Shown here in pieces: positions 9,107-16,329 of a stretch of 43,605 bases of DNA (positions are counted from its first letter, which is position 1; each line of letters opens with the position of its first letter). Below the pieces are notes generated by a model. The model searched no databases. It was not told the DNA's origin and was given only the letters and a program-made list of their open reading frames with translations. The stretch covers positions 1 to 43,605 of the forward strand of contig JBAXGN010000047.1 of the NCBI GenBank assembly GCA_037139415.1, in the 5' to 3' direction. A program made the translations under genes and the position numbers. Source of the DNA: Verrucomicrobiota bacterium (GTDB taxonomy: Bacteria; Verrucomicrobiota; Verrucomicrobiia; Limisphaerales; Fontisphaeraceae).

Positions 9107-10057
9107 CTACCCAAACCTTTGGAAAACAGCCTTGCGCTGCAGCGCCTCGTCAATCTGCTCTGCCGAAAGCGCAAACTTGAGCTGTTCCATCTCCTCGTGC
9201 GCCTCCTCATGCTGCTGGTCGGCGGCGAGCGATAGCCATTTGTACGCCTCGATCATATCCTTGCGGAGACCTCGGCCATCCCGATAGCAAACGCCCAGCT
9301 TATATTGTGCTTGGGGCACCCCTTTCAAGGCGGCGCGGGAATACCAGGCGGCAGCCTGCTCCAAGTCCGGCGAAACCCCGGCACCATACTCATAAGCATT
9401 GCCCACGTTATACTGGGCCGGACCTACCCCCTGTTGTGCCGCCAACATGAACCAGCGCACCGCCTCCTCTTCGTTCTGCGGAACACCCAGCCCTTGGTGA
9501 TAGCACGAAGCCAGGCTGATCTGTGCCTGGGGATACTGTTTTTCCGCTGCTTTGCGAAACCATTTCACCGCTTCTTCCTCATCCTTGGTTACTCCCTGCC
9601 CTTTCTGGTAACAGATGCCCAGGCTTACCTCCGCACATTCGTCGCCCTGTTCGGACGCCAAACGAAACCATTTCACCGCCTCGCGAAAGTCCTTTTGCAC
9701 GCCCTGGCCATTGGCGTAGCAGATGCCGAGATTGACCTGCCCCAAGCCATTGCCAAGATCGGCGGCCTTGCGAAACCAGCGCGCCGCTTTGAGGTAATCC
9801 GCCAGTAAGGTCTTGCCGCTGGCATACTTGATTCCCAAGTGTACCATGGCGTCAATGTCCCCCGCCTCCGCCGCCTTCTGCAACCGGGCGATTTCCGCTT
9901 GCTCCGCCCGGAATTCCTCTTCGTGTTCACCGGCCAACTCATGCGGCCCCGTAGCCTTGCGTGCCAACTCCGGCACCGGCGGCGGCAATTGCTTTTTGAA
10001 AGTTTTCTTCAGCCAAAAAATCGCGCTCCAGATTCCCATCCATAGATATTTCATCAT
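9107..10057 (-). CDS. Sel1-like repeat (TPR-type) membrane-anchored protein
   Basis: The 316-residue product begins with a hydrophobic, basic segment (MMKYLWMGIWSAIFWLKKTF) that could anchor it to the membrane. A short Pro-rich and acidic linker follows, then about six or seven Sel1-type repeats of 36 residues from about residue 55 to the end. Repeat signatures include VNLGICYANGQGV, EEAVKWFRKAAE and AQYKLGVCYRDGRGL. Sel1 repeats form helical solenoids that bind other proteins; no catalytic domain is seen. It sits just downstream of a zinc-ribbon membrane protein on the same strand. Two adjacent ATGs could start translation. The partner is unknown. Confidence 0.8.
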   Translation of the reverse strand: MMKYLWMGIWSAIFWLKKTFKKQLPPPVPELARKATGPHELAGEHEEEFRAEQAEIARLQKAAEAGDIDAMVHLGIKYASGKTLLADYLKAARWFRKAADLGNGLGQVNLGICYANGQGVQKDFREAVKWFRLASEQGDECAEVSLGICYQKGQGVTKDEEEAVKWFRKAAEKQYPQAQISLASCYHQGLGVPQNEEEAVRWFMLAAQQGVGPAQYNVGNAYEYGAGVSPDLEQAAAWYSRAALKGVPQAQYKLGVCYRDGRGLRKDMIEAYKWLSLAADQQHEEAHEEMEQLKFALSAEQIDEALQRKAVFQRFG

Positions 10058-10069
10058 ACCTATGGTCCG

Positions 10070-10405
10070 TTAGAGGATATGAAACCACCAAAGCAAGAAT
10101 AGCCCCACCAGTCCAATCGCCACCACGCGCCAAAACCAGGAAATGCCACGGGACCGGTTTGCTTCCGGTGTGCCGAATTCCTTGCGCAAATAGTCGTTAT
10201 AATCGAAATCCGGGCGGGGAATTGCCAGCCGGTCATACACTGCCTCATCACTCCAGCCAGACAACTCATCCGCCCCACATTCAGGGCAGGCGCGCGCTTT
10301 CGGCGGCACGGTCGCGCCACACTGGGGGCAAAGTTCCGGGGGGAGACGTTGGGGCATAGGCGGCCGCAGATCATGGGGCTTATCCCATGCCGGCATATTC
10401 CTCAT
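10070..10405 (-). CDS. Zinc-ribbon protein with C-terminal transmembrane helix
   Basis: A small protein of up to 111 residues. A zinc ribbon with two CxxC knuckles (LCPQCGATVPPKARACPECGA) lies near the N-terminus, followed by a polar region and one transmembrane helix (VVAIGLVGLFLLWWF) ending three residues before the stop. The start is uncertain. The first ATG (10405) overlaps the GNAT gene by 26 bases, and the ATG at 10357 directly before the zinc ribbon is also plausible. Overlap with the upstream gene suggests translational coupling in one transcript. Function is unknown; such proteins are common in this phylum and are usually annotated only by the ribbon. Confidence 0.7.
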   Translation of the reverse strand: MRNMPAWDKPHDLRPPMPQRLPPELCPQCGATVPPKARACPECGADELSGWSDEAVYDRLAIPRPDFDYNDYLRKEFGTPEANRSRGISWFWRVVAIGLVGLFLLWWFHIL

Positions 10406-10961
10406 CCGTCACGATGCGCATGCCCATCAGCACATAGTCATGCTTGGTGGCCTGCATGTCTTTCACGTAATCGTTCAAACGCATCAGTTCGCTGAAGCCA
10501 AACAAGCCAAACATCTTCATGGCCCCCTTTTGTTTGCCAATAAATTCGGTTTCCAACCGTTCCAAACCGCATTCGCGTCCGATTTCAATAATCTCGGCAA
10601 TCAACGTCCGGGCTAGGTGTTTGCCCCGGAAGGAGGGATGCACATGAACGGTGACATCCCCGATATGTCGCTTCCAACCGCCGAGCTGCTGATGAAGGGT
10701 GATTTCACCTAGAATTTGGTTATCCCGCACCGCTAGCAGCACGAAATCCTCGCCGTGGTCAATGTGTTCGCACCATTTCCGAACGACCGCCGGATCGGTC
10801 ATGCGGTGTTTGAGGAAGAGTAAATCTTCGTGGGCCATGGCGATAAAGAACTCGTTGAGCGCCTTCGTATCGCCCGGCTCCAGCACCCGCAGGGTGCATT
10901 TACTGCCGTCCTTCAGTTTGATGTCTTTTGGATAACGTTCCAATGCTGATTCTAGTGACAT
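10380..10961 (-). CDS. GNAT-family N-acetyltransferase
   Basis: A 193-residue single-domain GCN5-related acetyltransferase that would transfer an acyl group from acyl-CoA to an amine. The acyl-CoA pyrophosphate loop is recognisable as HPSFRGKHLARTLI (residues about 107-120), preceded by the beta-4 strand IGDVTVHV. The sequence KMFGLFGFSE matches the family's motif B. The start DIKLKDGSKCTLRVLEPGD is typical of the fold. The substrate cannot be read from the sequence. It heads a minus-strand run with the zinc-ribbon and Sel1 genes. It is not close enough to the sphingolipid genes to be called a ceramide synthase, although bacterial ceramide synthases are GNAT-related. Confidence 0.8.
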   Translation of the reverse strand: MSLESALERYPKDIKLKDGSKCTLRVLEPGDTKALNEFFIAMAHEDLLFLKHRMTDPAVVRKWCEHIDHGEDFVLLAVRDNQILGEITLHQQLGGWKRHIGDVTVHVHPSFRGKHLARTLIAEIIEIGRECGLERLETEFIGKQKGAMKMFGLFGFSELMRLNDYVKDMQATKHDYVLMGMRIVTDEEYAGMG

Positions 10962-11013
10962 AGAGGTTTGAGGTTGAGGTTATGAATCGGTTAAGGTTTT
11001 GGGTTCTATTCCA

Positions 11014-11841
11014 TCAGATAAGCTGGGATTGCGGAAGTTCCCCCACGATGCCGCGGCGTTGCGCGCCCATGTGGGCAAAAATCACCCCGGGATCAATACC
11101 CCACCGCGCCGCCAGCAGCGGGACGCGTTCGGCGTTGGTGGCGAGACTGTCGGCGGCTTTGGGGTTGGACGTTGCGGTAGTCTCACCATAAGGCAGGCAG
11201 ATCAGGCGTAGCGCGTGTTCGGCCTTGGTGATTTCACCCTGGTTCCAAAGCGTGGCCTCGGCCCAAGCATAGGCGCGGACCACCTGCCCGCTATCCAACA
11301 TGGCCCAGGCGTGCTGGCCAGCCAATCGGTTGACGCTGAAATATTGCAGATGCCCGACCCGCTGGCTCAGGGCACGCAAAAAACGGTACGTGCGATCCAC
11401 ATCCTCATGCACCTCCGGCAAGCCCGGGCCAAATACCATCACCCAGCCATTGACCGGCTGGGAAATGAACAACTTGCGGCTGGTCACCTCGGTCATTGCC
11501 TCCGGCATCGAGCTGGGCGCGGCCTTGTGCAGGTGCAATGCTTCTTGCAAAATCATCGGGTTCGGACACTTCACCACCATCCAATTCCACGCCATTTCCG
11601 CCGGAAAGGCGTAAAAGAGCGGCGCGCGTGGGGCCAACGCCCCGCCGCTATAGGGTGCCCAGCGACTATGGCTGCGCTCACGAAAATAGCGCCCGAGCAG
11701 ATAGGCGGAAAACATGGCGAACATGCAAATGGTCACCACCAGCACAGCGATCAGCCAGACGAAGTAGTCATCATGCGGCATACCAATGGCAGCGGAGCAA
11801 ACGCTCTCCGCCAGTGTCGCACTATGAACGCCCGGACTCAT
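11014..11841 (-). CDS. Membrane-anchored conserved protein, function unknown
   Basis: I do not recognise a named domain. The product (275 residues from the longest start) has one transmembrane helix, YFVWLIAVLVVTICMFAMFS (about residues 26-45), then a cytoplasmic or periplasmic domain of about 210 residues. That domain has a conserved-looking core (NGWVMVFGPGLPE, LSQRVGHLQYFSVNRLAGQHAWA, GQVVRAYAWAEATLW, GEITKAEHALRLI, ARWGIDPGVI). Standalone bacterial proteins with this order of phrases exist, but I cannot name the family. An internal ATG 20 codons in (MPHDDYFVWL) may be the real start, since it directly precedes the helix. It lies between the GNAT gene and cobA-hemD, all on the minus strand. 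Confidence 0.65.
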   Translation of the reverse strand: MSPGVHSATLAESVCSAAIGMPHDDYFVWLIAVLVVTICMFAMFSAYLLGRYFRERSHSRWAPYSGGALAPRAPLFYAFPAEMAWNWMVVKCPNPMILQEALHLHKAAPSSMPEAMTEVTSRKLFISQPVNGWVMVFGPGLPEVHEDVDRTYRFLRALSQRVGHLQYFSVNRLAGQHAWAMLDSGQVVRAYAWAEATLWNQGEITKAEHALRLICLPYGETTATSNPKAADSLATNAERVPLLAARWGIDPGVIFAHMGAQRRGIVGELPQSQLI

Positions 11842-11897
11842 GTTATGAATAACCTTAACTCATGCTTGGCGGTTTTCAACCAGAAAACCACGGAAGT

Positions 11898-13442
11898 TCA
11901 CGAATTCTTTGGCCGCCGTTTTTTGGCGAATCCCTCAACCGCCTTTAACATCCCCTCAATCGTATGCGGTTTGCCCTCCACCGTGGGGGTGACACCCAGC
12001 TTCCCCAAGGTCTTGCTGGTCTCGGGACCAATCGAAGCCGTTTTCAGATCCGGGAACTTCGCCAGCAACTTGGGCAGGTCAAACCGCGCATGGAAATTCT
12101 CCACCGAGGAACTACTGGCAAACGTGACCCAATCCGCGCCCTCTTCCAACAGGCGGGCGGCCGCCCCGGTCAGGTCGTCCGTTTCCGGCACCGTGCGGTA
12201 GCAGGCCACATCATCCACAATCGCCCCCATCTCGTTCAGCTTCTCCGGCAACTCCGGATTGGCCACCTCCGCCCGCAACAACAGCATCTTAAGATTTTCC
12301 ACCGTCTCGAATTTGGCTATGGCGTCGCCCACTTTGGCCGCCAGATATTCCTCCGGCATGACATCCACCCGCAAATGCATCTCCTTCACCTTGGCGGCGG
12401 TGGCCGGGCCGATGGCCGCAATGCGCACATTGCCCACCGCGCGAATGTCCCCAAACCCTTTCATCAGATAATCGAAGAATGCCGTGACCCCGTTCGGACT
12501 GGTGAATACCAGCCAGTCATACGTACCCAATTCCAGCAACGCATCCTTGAGATTCTCCAGGTTTTCCGGCGGCACGATCTTGATCGTCGGGATTTCCAAC
12601 ACGTCCGCCCCGCGCTCCTGCAATTGGCGGGAAAGCTGGCTGGCCTGCTCCCGGGTGCGGGTGACCACAATGCGCTGGCCGAACATCGGACGTTTCTCAA
12701 ACCAGTTCAACTTCTCGCGCAGACTCACCACGCTGCCAATGACAGTCACCGCTGGCGAACCGAACTTGGCCTTCTCCACCACCGCCGCAATGGTCCCCAA
12801 GGTGCCTTGGATAAACTGCTGGCGTCCGGTGGTGCCCCAGCGGACCATGCCCACCGGCGTTTTGGCGGACAGTCCCTCCTGCACCAACCGCTTGGCTATC
12901 TCGCGAATCCGCTCCACCCCCATCAACACCACCTTGGTGCCGGGTAGCTTGGCCAGGTGCTCGTAATCTATGGAACTGGTTTCCTTATCCGGGTCCTCAT
13001 GCCCGGTGATGACGGTGAACCCGGAGCAATGCTCCCGGTGCGTCAGCGGGATGCCGGCATAATTGGGCGCGGCGAAAATCGAAGACACGCCGGGCACCAC
13101 CTCGAACGGCACCTTGGCCGCCACCAACTCCTCGGCTTCCTCCCCGCCGCGTCCAAACAAATACGGGTCGCCCCCTTTCAAGCGCACCACCGTTTTACCG
13201 GTCTTGGCCTTCGCCACGAGCAACTGATTCAGTTCGCCCTGGGGGATCGCATGAGCGCGGGAACGCTTGCCGCCGTAAATGATCTCCGCCTCCTTGGGCG
13301 CCAAGCGCAGCAATTCAGGGTTCACCAGGGCGTCATAGACCACCACCTGCGCGCGGGCGAGCAATTCCGCGCCGCGCAACGTCAACAACCCCGCGTCACC
13401 GGGGCCGGCACCGACCAAATAGACTGTTCCGTAAGCCTTCAT
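11898..13442 (-). CDS. cobA-hemD: Uroporphyrinogen-III C-methyltransferase / uroporphyrinogen-III synthase fusion
   Basis: A bifunctional tetrapyrrole enzyme of 514 residues. Residues about 1-245 are the SAM-dependent methyltransferase (SUMT) that makes precorrin-2. They contain VYLVGAGPGDAGLLTLRG, VVRLKGGDPYLFGRGGEE and VPGVSSIFAAPNYAGIPLTHR. Residues about 255-505 are uroporphyrinogen-III synthase (HemD), which cyclises hydroxymethylbilane: IVVTRTREQASQLSRQLQERGADVLEIP, DWLVFTSPNGVTAFF and VTFASSSSVENF. Joined, the domains send uroporphyrinogen III toward siroheme or cobalamin while also serving heme synthesis. ATG 13442 was chosen because the fold starts four residues later; an upstream in-frame start adds an implausible Arg-rich tail. 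No cobalamin-riboswitch signature was seen upstream. The fusion is known in several phyla. Confidence 0.93.
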   Translation of the reverse strand: MKAYGTVYLVGAGPGDAGLLTLRGAELLARAQVVVYDALVNPELLRLAPKEAEIIYGGKRSRAHAIPQGELNQLLVAKAKTGKTVVRLKGGDPYLFGRGGEEAEELVAAKVPFEVVPGVSSIFAAPNYAGIPLTHREHCSGFTVITGHEDPDKETSSIDYEHLAKLPGTKVVLMGVERIREIAKRLVQEGLSAKTPVGMVRWGTTGRQQFIQGTLGTIAAVVEKAKFGSPAVTVIGSVVSLREKLNWFEKRPMFGQRIVVTRTREQASQLSRQLQERGADVLEIPTIKIVPPENLENLKDALLELGTYDWLVFTSPNGVTAFFDYLMKGFGDIRAVGNVRIAAIGPATAAKVKEMHLRVDVMPEEYLAAKVGDAIAKFETVENLKMLLLRAEVANPELPEKLNEMGAIVDDVACYRTVPETDDLTGAAARLLEEGADWVTFASSSSVENFHARFDLPKLLAKFPDLKTASIGPETSKTLGKLGVTPTVEGKPHTIEGMLKAVEGFAKKRRPKNS

Positions 13443-13734
13443 TGCCCGAAACCTTAGCCGCAACCGCCGCCCACGGTCCAGCCGTTTCCACGAAAAAGTG
13501 GGAAACAGAACCAACCAACACGCCGCACGCTACGACATAACAAAAACACCATCGTGTAGGTGACGACGTAAGCAGACTCTGATTTTGAAAACCGATGGTG
13601 CTTGTTGCGATCTGCCTTCTCGGCTATGGCCCGCAGGAAGGTTTGCCAGCCGGTTTCCGTCGTCCTTACGGGACTGGCTCTCCGAGCGCACCTGCCGCCA
13701 ACTGCATAATTGGTGAGGCAGAATCAATTTTTGG
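13443..13734. other. Intergenic region between ilvC and cobA-hemD
   Basis: Nearly 300 bases with no intact gene. It contains a 26-codon minus-strand stretch with coding character (13589-13666, listed separately). The same area can fold as a small three-way junction: outer stem 13645-13649 with 13674-13678, inner stems 51-53/57-59 and 63-65/71-73 of the 13600 block. The inner stems are only three base pairs, so this is weak. I see no B12 box or other riboswitch consensus for cobA-hemD. Confidence 0.35.
13589..13666 (-). pseudogene. Possible remnant of a reverse-transcriptase N-terminus
   Basis: Read on the minus strand, 26 codons have a coding look. They include GWQTFLRAIAEKADRNKHHRF, which resembles the helical N-terminal lead-in of some group II intron reverse transcriptases before the RT domain. 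Third positions are mostly G or C, like real genes nearby. The frame continues into unrelated sequence on both sides, and no RT catalytic motif (YADD) follows. Chance resemblance is quite possible. Confidence 0.2.
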
Positions 13735-13766
13735 AAAAAAAAAGACGGCGGGAAAATCCCGCCGTC
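13735..13766 (-). terminator. Rho-independent terminator of ilvC
   Basis: On the minus strand a 9- to 10-bp GC-rich hairpin (GACGGCGGGA/TCCCGCCGTC, 3-base loop) is followed directly by nine T. It begins 24 bases after the ilvC stop codon. Confidence 0.92.
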
Positions 13767-13789
13767 TCGCGTAAAACATTGACGCACGA

Positions 13790-14890
13790 TCAGTTTGAGG
13801 CACGGCCTGACACGCCCTTGGTATTCTTGGAGATGGCCTTGGCAGCTTCCTTGGGACGCAGGGCGCGCGCGGCGGCGCCGGCCTTCCACATCTCGGAGTC
13901 GCGAATAACGCTCAGTTCCTTCTGCAGACCCACCTGATAATCCGGGGCGCCGCAGGACTTGAGCACACGGGCGCATTCCTTGCCGTTCTTCACGCGCTGA
14001 TAAAGTTCCTTGAACACCGGCAGGGTGGCCTTCTTGAACTTGGGCTTCCAATCCAGCGCGCCGCGCTGGGCGGTGGCGGAGCAGTTGGAATACATCCAGT
14101 CCATGCCGTTTTCGTCCACCAGGCGGATGAGGCTCTGGGTCAGTTCCTCGACGGTTTCATTGAACGCTTCGCTCGGCGAATGGCCACCCGCTCGCAACAC
14201 ATCATACTGGGCTTCCATGATGCCAGCCAGCGCACCCATGAGCACGCCGCGTTCGCCAGTCAGGTCGCTGAAGACTTCATGCTGGAAGGTGGTGGGGAAC
14301 AGGTAGCCGGAGCCCACGCCGATACCGAGGGCCAGACAGCGCTCTTCGGCGCGACCGGTGAAATCCTGCTCGACGGCGAAGCTGGAATTAATGCCAGCGC
14401 CGGAAAGGAAATTGCGGCGAACATTGAGGCCGGAACCCTTCGGGGCGACCATAATCACGTCCACATTCGGGGGCGGAATCACGCCAGTCTGCTTTTTGTA
14501 CGCGATGGAGAAACCGTGCGAGAAATACAGGGCATCGCCTTCCTTGAGATTTTTCTTCACGACGGGCCAGATGACGCGCTGAGCGGCATCGGAGACGAGC
14601 ATCTGAATGATCGTGCCCTTCTGCACCGCTTCTTCGATGTCGAACAACGTTTTGCCGGGAACCCAGCCGTCTTTGACTGCGCGGTCCCAGTCGCGCTGGA
14701 ACTGCTTGGACTGGCCCACAATGACGTTAAAACCGTTATCACGAAGGTTCAGGCCTTGGGCGGGCCCCTGCACACCGTAGCCGATGATGGCGATGACCTC
14801 TTTCTTGAGGACTTGGCGCGCCTTGGCGATGGAGAATTCCTTGCGCGTCACCACGGTTTCTTTCGTGCCGCCAAAATCAATAATTGCCAT
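13790..14890 (-). CDS. ilvC: Ketol-acid reductoisomerase, yeast Ilv5-like form
   Basis: The second enzyme of valine, leucine and isoleucine synthesis, converting acetolactate or acetohydroxybutyrate to the dihydroxy acid with NADPH and Mg2+. The 366-residue protein has the Rossmann motif AIIGYGVQGPAQGLNLRDNG (about residues 34-53), the substrate and metal segments FSHGFSIAYK, VMVAPKGSGLNVRR, HEVFSDLTGERG and SPSEAFNETVEELTQS, and a single class I knotted domain. Several stretches (FGGTKETVVTR, LRDNGFNVIVG, VKDGWVPGKTLF, YDVLRAGGHSPSEAFNETVEE, RGALDW) follow fungal mitochondrial Ilv5 more closely than the usual class I enzymes. A GGGCC/GGCCC hairpin lies in the upstream leader. Acetolactate synthase is not adjacent. 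Confidence 0.95.
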   Translation of the reverse strand: MAIIDFGGTKETVVTRKEFSIAKARQVLKKEVIAIIGYGVQGPAQGLNLRDNGFNVIVGQSKQFQRDWDRAVKDGWVPGKTLFDIEEAVQKGTIIQMLVSDAAQRVIWPVVKKNLKEGDALYFSHGFSIAYKKQTGVIPPPNVDVIMVAPKGSGLNVRRNFLSGAGINSSFAVEQDFTGRAEERCLALGIGVGSGYLFPTTFQHEVFSDLTGERGVLMGALAGIMEAQYDVLRAGGHSPSEAFNETVEELTQSLIRLVDENGMDWMYSNCSATAQRGALDWKPKFKKATLPVFKELYQRVKNGKECARVLKSCGAPDYQVGLQKELSVIRDSEMWKAGAAARALRPKEAAKAISKNTKGVSGRASN

Positions 14891-15098
14891 GTTTGTATTT
14901 CTTTCTGGTTGCGGGCCATAGGCCCCGTTCTTTTTCGTTGTTCGTTATCTGTTGCTCGCCAAATCTGGAGAATAATCCACACTCCTCTGTCGAGGGGAGA
15001 CACTCACCAAAACCGGCGAATACCGTATGATGTAGCGGGCAATTTACCGGAAAATCCGCATCCGTCAAACTTAAAGGTGAAGCGAAAAACATATTTCC

Positions 15099-15203
15099 AT
15101 CAAATCCAGCTTGTCTTTTGCGGCATTGTTCCCGACGCTATACGCTTGTTTTATGAGTGATGATAACCCGCTCAAAGATCGAGCAACGATTGACGTTTAT
15201 TTA
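15099..15203 (+). repeat. 105-bp direct repeat, copy A (duplicated start region of the SNF2 gene)
   Basis: This segment matches 18441-18545 over its full 105 bases with six mismatches by my alignment (about 94% identity) and no gaps. It holds the sequence upstream of the SNF2-family gene plus its first 17 codons. The two copies lie 3342 bases apart in the same orientation and bracket exactly the two-gene minus-strand cassette. The match stops abruptly at both edges, as expected for an insertion or duplication junction. Confidence 0.95.
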
Positions 15204-15215
15204 CCATCTCGGTAG
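15153..15215 (+). pseudogene. 5' fragment of the SWIM-SNF2 gene
   Basis: Starting at ATG 15153 the frame reads MSDDNPLKDRATIDVYLPSR and stops at TAG 15213-15215. The first 17 codons match the real gene start at 18495 with one amino-acid change (Asp to Val). After that it runs into the cassette. It is a displaced, dead copy of the gene start. Confidence 0.85.
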
Positions 15216-16306
15216 TTCGGCGGCGGCGGTGGAACCCGTGGTATCCGCTTAAAAAATTCGTCCCAGCCATGTTTTGGGTCCGCAGCGATCTTATCAATGA
15301 TCGCTTTCGCCCATGCATCCGAACCCGGCGAGCCAAGGAATTTCTCTGCCAAATCGAAGACGGGATTTCCGAGCGACGGCAGATTAAATACATCTACCAA
15401 GAAGTATTGTCCGGGAGCAGTTTGAGCGATACACCCTTCTCCAACTCGCTTCGCACGGTCTTGATCAGTGACGGTGGCGGTGAAGAATGCAAACGGGTAC
15501 CTTGCGTTGACCTGGTTTAGTGCCGGGTAGGGTCCACCCGCAGGATCTGCACCAGGGTCGGGTTGGATATGGGGGGTGATGACGAAGGACATCGGTGTAT
15601 TATCCGGACGTCCGGTGCCCATCGCCGAAAGGACTGCAAGCGCCATTGCCCTCACCACACTTTCGTCAAACGGTCGGCTTGCACCCCTCCAGTTCCAGCC
15701 CGCAACTTCACCTTGAGCGGGTGAGCCGTTCCAAGGGAAAACTGAATTCATGGTACTGGGCCTGTTCCGTGCCTCGATCACCATCATGGTCGTGCCTCCC
15801 ATGACATCAAAGGATAACTGACCCTTGCCGTTCTCCAATGGAGGGCAACGCAGAGTAACATCGAATCCGCTGCCGATGGTAGGTTTGACGGACACGCGCG
15901 TGTCCGATGGGAGGCCGTTCTCCAAACCCCAGAGGCGCGCATTGGGCATGCGCGTCAGCATCCTCTCAACGGTGGCGATGGCATTAGTACGACCAAACTC
16001 GACCAGTTCCGGGTTGCGCTCCAAGGTCGCTAGGACCGCCGCGCCATAATAGATGCTGGTGCGATTGGTGCGATCCAACAGCTTTCGTAACATTTCCACG
16101 TAGTTGGTAGCGGGCTTTACAGTCACAGTCAGAACCTGGTTGCTGACCGCAGCCTGCGCTGTACTCTGAGCGGTCGGCGCGCCACGTTCACTCGAGCCAT
16201 GGTTTCTCTGGGCAGTTGATTTCCAGTCAGTCCAGAGAACGACCATAAGAACGACGCACACCAACACCAGCAGCATTGGCAGTACTAAGCGTTTTTTCGT
16301 TTTCAT
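15197..16306 (-). CDS. Membrane-anchored protein of the repeat-flanked cassette, function unknown
   Basis: I do not recognise the family. The 369-residue product starts with a basic N-terminus and one strong transmembrane helix (RLVLPMLLVLVCVVLMVVLW), then a low-complexity Ser/Ala/Thr linker (to about 55), then a globular, probably periplasmic domain. Notable phrases are NRTSIYYGAAVLATLERNPELVEFGR, SFDVMGGTTMMVIEAR and NARYPFAFFTATVTDQDRAKRV. The C-terminus is Pro-rich (IPRVPPPPPNY). The last Lys codon and the stop lie within repeat copy A, so the end of the gene was formed at the junction and may differ from the ancestral end. ATG 16306 was chosen; a GTG at 16315 is possible. It follows the cassette's exported protein by 23 bases, so the two are probably co-transcribed. 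Confidence 0.7.
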   Translation of the reverse strand: MKTKKRLVLPMLLVLVCVVLMVVLWTDWKSTAQRNHGSSERGAPTAQSTAQAAVSNQVLTVTVKPATNYVEMLRKLLDRTNRTSIYYGAAVLATLERNPELVEFGRTNAIATVERMLTRMPNARLWGLENGLPSDTRVSVKPTIGSGFDVTLRCPPLENGKGQLSFDVMGGTTMMVIEARNRPSTMNSVFPWNGSPAQGEVAGWNWRGASRPFDESVVRAMALAVLSAMGTGRPDNTPMSFVITPHIQPDPGADPAGGPYPALNQVNARYPFAFFTATVTDQDRAKRVGEGCIAQTAPGQYFLVDVFNLPSLGNPVFDLAEKFLGSPGSDAWAKAIIDKIAADPKHGWDEFFKRIPRVPPPPPNYRDGK

Positions 16307-16329
16307 CGTTTTCACAAACTCCCATACCG

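Noticed and set aside
8225-9235. Plus-strand frame opposite mdh
   Set aside because: Antisense shadow; malate dehydrogenase motifs on the minus strand are unambiguous.
10380-10961. Bacterial ceramide synthase for the sphingolipid operon
   Set aside because: It is a GNAT protein, but it is 6 kb from the operon on the other strand, clustered with unrelated small genes and without features that mark acylation of sphinganine.
11964-12947. Plus-strand frame opposite cobA-hemD
   Set aside because: Antisense shadow; His/Arg-rich translation typical of reverse reading of this gene.
13443-13734. Cobalamin or other riboswitch upstream of cobA-hemD
   Set aside because: No B12 box (GCCACTG-like) or the conserved core was found on either strand. 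The three-way fold present has only three-pair inner stems.
14180-15160. Plus-strand frame opposite ilvC
   Set aside because: Antisense shadow of ilvC running into its leader and repeat copy A; no domain.
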